NCBI GenBank assembly: GCA_949592205.1
Contig: CATIUR010000001.1
Span: 240,516,750-240,580,749 of the forward strand
Length of the DNA: 64,000 nt
From: Helichrysum umbraculigerum
Taxonomy: Eukaryota > Streptophyta > Magnoliopsida > Asterales > Asteraceae
Direction of reading: 5' to 3'
The first letter of the stretch is position 1. Each line of letters opens with the position of its first letter. Shown here piece by piece: positions 58,501-64,000 of the stretch. Position numbers and translations under genes: made by a program. The notes below the pieces were generated by a model. That model searched no databases, was not told the origin of the DNA, and worked only from the letters and a program-made list of their open reading frames with translations.

Positions 58501-60049
58501 AAACGTATTCTCGACTATTATGGCAATACTATTTGTGAACGTATTTGGATAACAACTGTGCTTACAAACTTGGTTCAACTATTGCAAACATGAAACCTGT
58601 GAATTCACTCAACCTAGTTGTTGACTTTTACTATGTTTTTCAGGGAATTAGCTGCGCACGTAAGAATCGCTAACACACATGGAGAATTAGGCGACCCGTG
58701 AAGTCTTAGGATGCCAACTTTTGGGAAAAACATGGATTTCTTTAGTATAACTGAAATGTTTTAGTCATATTTCAGAAATCTACTTTTGTAATCTTATTAC
58801 TTTTAACTTGTACGATTCGATGAATCGTAAACTTTGTAATTAATACTTTTGGCATCTTAAATATATTATGTTCTGTTGTAATCATAAGCTCTGATACGTA
58901 TGCATGCTTTGTTATTGTGGCACCCCCGTACTTAAACTAAATACTTCCGCTAAACAAAACAGACGTATTTGGGGGTGTTACATATAACCATCGCGTGTCG
59001 TGGACACCCTCAGGTTACAAGTCTTTGGACTTCATTACTCGGCTAATCAAGTCAAGCTTATTAAGTTAAACTCACAAGACTCAGGTGAGTCTCATGGCCC
59101 CTCTTTTTACTATTTTACTCAGGGGTGTGATATACTGCTCGTTTTTAACATGTGAACGCAACTACAACTTTTCAATATACTACATGAGTTATTTTCACTA
59201 ATCATTTCAAAGCCCTCCGTCAGCATAGTTGTTAATACGTTGTAGCGTGAATATTAGTATATGGTACCATATAGGATTGACCCTCCTCGTTCGGGTTAGC
59301 AAGCACTAACCGGGTAAACGGACGTACTAATATTTGTGAAGACGAATGTTGATTAGGCATTCGTGGAGGCACCTCGCCCGGAATTCTCTATAGGGGACCC
59401 GGCCCTCGAGTTAAGCTCAACTATGTGCTCATGGCTGTATACACGATTATTATTACATTATTTGCTGGATGCAAATCATTATTAAATCTTGCGGTTCATA
59501 CTATATTACTTGATTTCAAACCTGTGAGCTCACCAGCTTTAGCTGACCCATTTAGCATGTATCGCAGGTACCAAGCAGTAGGTTGTTTCGGCTTCAGGAC
59601 TTTTAGCTCGAGTCAGCATACAGACGTTTGAGATTTTCTTGCATTAGTATTTTTTGTACAAGTACTTATGTACTGAAATCTCCTTTTATTTAAACCCGAG
59701 CTATGTAAAGCTATAAATGTTGTAAACATTTCAATGTCAATATATTTTGTTAAAACGACGCATATAGAGTCGTTTACTATATATCTTTGTGCTTTGTTAT
59801 TGATTAGTAACACCCAAATCGTGCTTCCGCAAATCATTAAAGTTGGGGGTGTTACAATTTTTTTTCTCAAATTTTTTTTCCATAAATCTTTTATTAGATA
59901 TAGTATTCATTTTCCTACTGCATTTTTAATAAAACTATACGTTTTTTTCACTGCATTTTGTATATTATTGTTAATTAACTAAAACTTTTATATATTTTAC
60001 CGCATCTTTTATACCCGACGTCAACAAAATACCGTACAAATGGATTATA

Positions 60050-60800
60050 TATATAATCTAAAATGCAGTAAAAAGAGAACAATATGTCCTAAATGATGTA
60101 TATGCAAAATGCAATAAAAACAACAATATGTATTATACTTTAATACAAAATGCAATACAAATAGATAATATGTAAAATACAAAATGCAGTACAAATCGAT
60201 AATATGTAAAATACAAAATGCAGTACAAATCGATAATATGTAAAATACAAAATGCAGTGAATAACAAACAACATATAATGAATGAAATATATGAAAAATG
60301 CAGCAAATATACCAAAATGCAGTGAAAATAACAAAATGCAGTACAAATAGATTATGTATAATATAAAATGCAGTGAAAATAACAAAATGCAGTAAAAAAA
60401 CGAACAATGTGTACTAAATAAATATATGTAAAATGCTAGTAAAAACAGTAGTATGTATTATACTTTCATACAAAATACAGTAAAAATGGATCATATGTAT
60501 AATATAAAATGCAGTAAAAATAAACAATATGTAATATATAAAATATATGCAAAATGTAATGAATAATAATAAAATACAGTGTAATTTTAACAAAATGCAG
60601 TAAAAAATATATTATGTATAACTTAAAATGCAGTAAAAACAAACAATATATATAAGATTGATGTGTATAAATAAAATGCAGTAAACAAATTAAAAGAATT
60701 ATGTGTAAAATACAAAAATGCAGTAAAAACGAATAATATATACTAAACATATATATAAAATACAATAAAAATAATAAAATGCAGTACAAAGTGATAATAT
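60050..60800. repeat. Array of AAAATGCAGTAAAAA units
   Basis: Over 20 copies of AAAATGCAGT or one-base variants, 15 to 45 bp apart in AT-rich DNA, with AATATGTA strings between them. The long minus-strand frames rich in Tyr, Cys and Phe here (60045-60789) are products of the repeat. Confidence 0.8.
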
Positions 60801-60887
60801 GTAAAAAAAAATGGAAAAAAAAATTATGAAAAAAAATTTTAAATTTTTTTTTTTTAAAATAAAAAAAAATTGAATTTTTTTTTTCCG

Positions 60888-61015
60888 ACGACCGACGGCG
60901 GGTGGTAGCAGCTAGTGAGTGGTGGTGGGTGGTGGAGGGGAGGGGTGGGTAGGAAGAAAGTAGGAGGGAGTAGTGTACACTATTAAAAAAGTGAAAGGGG
61001 TAAAAATGAAAATTT
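60888..61015. repeat. Right inverted arm of the split TIR element
   Basis: G-rich CCGACGACCGACGGCGGG through GGTGGTGGGTGGTGGAGG to GTGAAAGGGGTAAAAATG, the imperfect complement of the left arm at 44900-45010. Confidence 0.6.
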
Positions 61016-61398
61016 AAAAATTCTTCTCCTCAAATAATACCTTCTCCTCTGAACCTCATCCTTTATTTAAATTTAAATTTAATTTATGTCCAGCTAGTTA
61101 CTTTCTCTGGCAAAATAGATTGATCGGTAGTGATACAACAACATTTTTTATTCATACATCAAAATTATGTTTTAATGTGTTTGTACGGTTACTTTTAGTG
61201 ATTGTACTGTTTTGTGTATGTATTAACTTATTTGTTGTATCTATCAAGTCCCTAGATTGATACTCCTATATGTTTAAATTGCTAGTTACAAGGAGGCGTT
61301 TAGAGGGTGTTTGGGTGTCTTATTTTGTTGGCTTATTTGCTTAATAAGCTTGAGATTTATTTTAGTGGGATGGGATCAAGGAAGTATAAGTATTTTGT

Positions 61399-62003
61399 GA
61401 AATATGGAAGAACTAATGAGATTGTGTCATTTATACAAAACCCATTTACCCCCAAACTTAAATATCTCACAAACGTCAAATTGAAAAATTATGAAAATTG
61501 CACCATAAAATTCAGCGTTTTCTCCTATTCGATTTGCCATCCCTCAAGGCATAATTTCGACGAGTTTTTTTTCTTCATTTTTTGATGGGTTTCACAAGTA
61601 ATAACACATGTGTTAAAGTGTTGCGTTTAGGGTTTATGGTTTGGAGTATGGGGTTTAGGGTTTTTGCAAAAACCCTAAACCCCAAACCCTAAACGCTTTA
61701 TAAAACTCTAAACCCTAAATCCTAGTAAACCTGAAACCCACTAAACCATAAACCCTAACCCTAAATTAAATGTACAACTAAGCACTAACACATGTGTTAA
61801 TAATTTGTAAAACCCACCAAAAAACGAAAAAAAAAATCGTCGAAAGTATGCCTTGACGGACGGCAAATCGAATAGGAGAAAACGTTGAATTTTATGGTGC
61901 ACTTTTCATAATTTTTCGATTTGGCGTTTGTGAGATATTTAAATTTGGGGGTAAATGAGTTTTGTACAAATGACACAATCTCATTAGTACTTCCATTCTT
62001 TTA
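61399..62003. mobile_element. Foldback element with about 240-bp arms
   Basis: ACTAATGAGATTGTGTCATTT and about 220 further bases recur inverted at the right end with moderate divergence. The short centre is made of CCCTAAA-like units around a perfect 34-bp palindrome at 61650-61683. No target duplication could be fixed and no protein frame exists, so the class is unknown. Confidence 0.65.
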
Positions 62004-62229
62004 AAAACTCTGATACTTTATTGAACTTTTCTCTTATTTTAGTTAGCTTATTTGCTTATATGTGAAGGAGATTTATTTTTTTACATCATAATAAATTACA
62101 AAGTTTAGACTTATTTACTTATAATCAACCAAAATATACTCCCCAAACACTACCTTTCCAACTTTCCATTTGGATTTCACTATGCTATGGATATCATAGA
62201 GTAAATTAACAAATGAAAAGTTGAAAAGC

Positions 62230-62690
62230 CACCATGTTTAGTTGAGGAAAATTGCCTCACTTTTCCACAAAATTTTTCCAAGAAAATTGAAATTTTGGAA
62301 AATGTGTTCAAATTAGCTATTTTCTAGAAAACTTTTCCAAGAAAATGGAAAAGTTGTTTTTCCAATTTATAACTTGAGTATGGAAAAGTGGAATGGAGAC
62401 TTTTCCAAAATTTTCCTTTATAAAAAAAAGGCACTCTTTTCTACTTTTTTTCCCCATCCTCACTTCTAAACTCATTAGTAAAAGGAAAATTGAAATAGAA
62501 AAGTGATGGAAAATAGATAGAATTGAACATGTTTTCCAGTTTTCCAAAATGAAAAATTAATAGCATTTGAACACATTTTCCAAATTTTCACCACTTTTCT
62601 ACAATTGGAAAACTTTTCCAATTTTCTAAAAAATTGGAGATAGAAAATTTAGGAAAATTTTCCACATCTAAACGCAAACCTCCCACTTTC
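62230..62690. mobile_element. Possible AT-rich TIR element
   Basis: TGTTTAGTTGAGGAAAATT near 62236 faces an approximate inverse near 62660-62680. Between them are many TTTTCCAA and TTGGAAAA strings that pair widely. Borders and duplication are uncertain. Confidence 0.35.
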
Positions 62691-63035
62691 ATAAATTTGA
62701 GAAATCATCAATATTTTTAAAATTTTGATATTCAAATTTGATTATCATTCCTACATAATAAGCACTTTCTATTATCTTCATCCTCATTCCTTAAAATCAG
62801 TTTAATTATCTATACTACTCGTACTATATAATACTCCATATGGGGAATTGTTTGACGTGTGGAACTCATTAAGTACTATGATAACACCGGATTATTTTCA
62901 TTTAAATTCACGATAAACAACTTTTGACGACATTTAACCCATTTCATTCGCAACTCCTATTTTTTTTTTTTTAAGTTATTTATTCAACAAGTAATAAAAC
63001 TGTTAAAACCAATATTAATTCGGTCTCATACAACA

Positions 63036-63536
63036 TTATTCCCAATCGAATTTTTTTACCCAATTCTCGGGCATGGGAGGAAAGGACCGAGGATTGTAGA
63101 ATCCGTCTTCCCTTACAGACCAATAACAATCTATTCTGGAGTCATGATTGGTACGGAAACAATAGTTAGGATCCTTTTTCTTTCTTGTCGAAAAAACATC
63201 AAACACCCGTTGCTTCGATTCCCAATAAAAATGACAAAAGAAGAGCGTTGATCTCCAAAAATTTAAGCAAAAATTGATGTCGAAGTACTCTCCCGCATTC
63301 CTAGTAACGTTCCCAAGATCGTCATCTTTTGACTGGCAATGAAGCACAAGACCGTTCACCTCACATTGGATATGAATCGTATGGTGTTTCATAACACATC
63401 CATTGTCCGATTGTTGTAGATCTCCTTCTAGTTGGCGAGTAATACTATTGTTGCCACCAACATTTGCATACGTCGCATAAATAAGACTAAGTGCTAAAAT
63501 AAACAGAGATAATGTTTTTCCCATTAAAAAGGTCAA
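63036..63536 (-). CDS. S-protein homologue (plant self-incompatibility S1 family)
   Basis: Single exon, 166 residues. A signal peptide (about 1-24, core LSLFILALSLIYATYA) predicts secretion. The S1 domain shows VNGLVLHCQSKDDDLG, then GEYFDINFCLNFWRSTLFFC and C....C.W..REDGFY, with the usual paired Cys residues. The family includes the poppy stigma S determinant; most members (SPH) are small secreted proteins of unknown role, and this one should be taken as such. Start at 63536; a second Met (MGK) four codons on is also possible. Confidence 0.88.
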   Translation of the reverse strand: MTFLMGKTLSLFILALSLIYATYANVGGNNSITRQLEGDLQQSDNGCVMKHHTIHIQCEVNGLVLHCQSKDDDLGNVTRNAGEYFDINFCLNFWRSTLFFCHFYWESKQRVFDVFSTRKKKDPNYCFRTNHDSRIDCYWSVREDGFYNPRSFPPMPENWVKKFDWE

Positions 63537-63583
63537 TTTGATTGATTATTAAACGTACGATTTTAGTGAAGTTTCGGTTGAGC

Positions 63584-63594
63584 TTACATTATAT
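63584..63594 (-). promoter_or_regulatory. Possible TATA box of the SPH gene
   Basis: CTATATAATGT on the minus strand, about 50 bp upstream of the start codon. Confidence 0.45.
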
Positions 63595-63729
63595 AGAGGT
63601 AATCAATGGATACTTATTGATGTTTTCATAACTGTTGCAGTACACTTGAACTTATTGCATTTTGTAGTAAATGCGGAACAAACTACAGATTTTAAGTCAT
63701 GTATGTATAAGGTCCATATAATAAAGGGA

Positions 63730-63910
63730 ATGGTTCAGAGGAGCAGAGGGTTTTATGAGGGCAGAGAGAGCAGGCTTTGACCAAATAAAAATTTGACATG
63801 TGTCTCTTGTGGTCCCCGCCTGTCAGACTGTCAACCTACCCTAACTGCCCGAATATGTAAAATGCAGTGAAAAAACTAAAGTGCAGTAAAAAAACTAAAA
63901 TGCAGTGAAG
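63730..63910. repeat. Start of another AAAATGCAGT-bearing repeat
   Basis: GGTTCAGAGGAGCAGAGGG opens a transposon-like segment. Three AAAATGCAGTG/AAAGTGCAGTA units follow at 63855-63910, like the array at 60050-60800. The segment runs off the window. Confidence 0.4.
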
Positions 63911-64000
63911 ATTTCACTACCATAATATTGTGTCATACAAAACAAATATTATTTTCTAAACTCCTTAATTTAACTAATACATCATTTAAATAACTTAAAT

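Larger units (their letters stand above)
46722..58982 (+). mobile_element. Solo LTR (family B), interrupted by two insertions
   Basis: Starts TGTAACACTCCGCAAATT, ends GGGGGTGTTACA, flanked by TATAA (46717-46721, 58983-58987). Its own parts are 46722-47713, 50370-50437 and 57282-58982, about 2.76 kb. Both insertions fell in its 17-bp tandem repeat, each with an ACTTG duplication. It carries the AGAACGA stem-loop array. A diverged relative is at the window's left edge. Confidence 0.85.
45078..59856 (+). mobile_element. Solo LTR (family C), interrupted by solo LTR B
   Basis: Starts TGTAACACCCGCCAAATTAGG and ends GGGGGTGTTACA. It consists of 45078-46721 and 58988-59856 (about 2.5 kb together) and is flanked by ATTTT on both sides (low-complexity, so weak alone). 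The insertion of LTR B with its TATAA duplication splits it. It contains a hairpin array at 45970-46236. Confidence 0.8.
42500..61015. mobile_element. TIR element split by two solo LTRs
   Basis: C-rich arms (about 42500-42533 plus 44900-45060) face a G-rich arm (about 60888-61015). Both read outward from GCCGTCGG through CCACCACCC-type runs and CTTCC-rich DNA to TTTTACCC. Identity is moderate and the outer ends and target duplication are not fixed. Between the arms, after removing inserted LTRs, is an AT-rich array of AAAATGCAGT units (60050-60800). No transposase is seen. The class is uncertain, perhaps Mutator-like. Confidence 0.5.

Noticed and set aside
60045..60789. Cys/Tyr/Phe-rich minus-strand frames
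   Set aside because: Products of the AAAATGCAGT array in several phases.

Overview
This window is plant nuclear DNA, most plausibly a eudicot and perhaps Asteraceae. The family guess rests only on the general look of the retroelements and is not proven. Genes have many short exons with GT-AG introns, intergenic DNA is AT-rich, and more than half of the window is transposable elements nested inside one another. Most protein genes lie on the minus strand.

Layout. 1-14781: a partial LTR at the left edge, then an old Athila/Tat-like LTR retrotransposon. That old element is split by a complete, very young Tekay/Del-type chromovirus (1155-11766, 5-bp target duplication GATTC, two 2369-bp LTRs with only two differences noticed). 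14782-16372: a truncated HAD-type phosphatase gene next to a Helitron-like 5' end, probably a captured gene fragment. 16454-18894: Helitron, Stowaway and PIF/Harbinger pieces. 19349-22133: a GT14 (GlcAT14-like) glycosyltransferase gene of four exons with one non-canonical GA splice donor. 22441-28489: two candidate Helitrons carrying a hAT MITE, a tRNA-derived SINE, tandem duplications and small MITEs, with a Mutator-like MITE between them. 28843-29038: Stowaway MITE. 29839-30600: single-exon dirigent protein. 31221-33476: SERINC membrane-protein gene, 12 exons, 423 codons, apparently intact. 35502-42165: a mitochondrial CPN60 (HSP60) gene copy that is clearly dead, with an LTR element in one exon, two in-frame stops and a 16-bp frameshifting duplication.

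42.5-61.0 kb is a set of nested insertions. A TIR element with proline-codon-like C-rich arms and an internal AAAATGCAGT array has been hit by two solo LTRs. One of these (45078-59856) contains another solo LTR (46722-58982), which itself contains a minus-strand solo LTR (47714-50364) and a complete non-autonomous Tat-like element (50436-57276). Target duplications support each level: ATTTT, TATAA, ACTTG and ACTTG. 61.4-62.7 kb holds foldback-type elements. 63036-63536 encodes an S1-family (self-incompatibility-protein homologue) secreted protein.

The most unusual signal is inside the LTRs. The solo LTR at 46722-58982 carries 12 short stem-loops (58047-58382) with a nearly invariant AGAACGA loop. 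The stems change sequence from unit to unit but stay complementary. Related LTRs carry, at a comparable place, arrays of other hairpin motifs (ACGTCGCA, TGTGTCGCA, CCGGCGG). I know of no description of these arrays. The compensatory changes suggest that structure, rather than sequence, is being kept.
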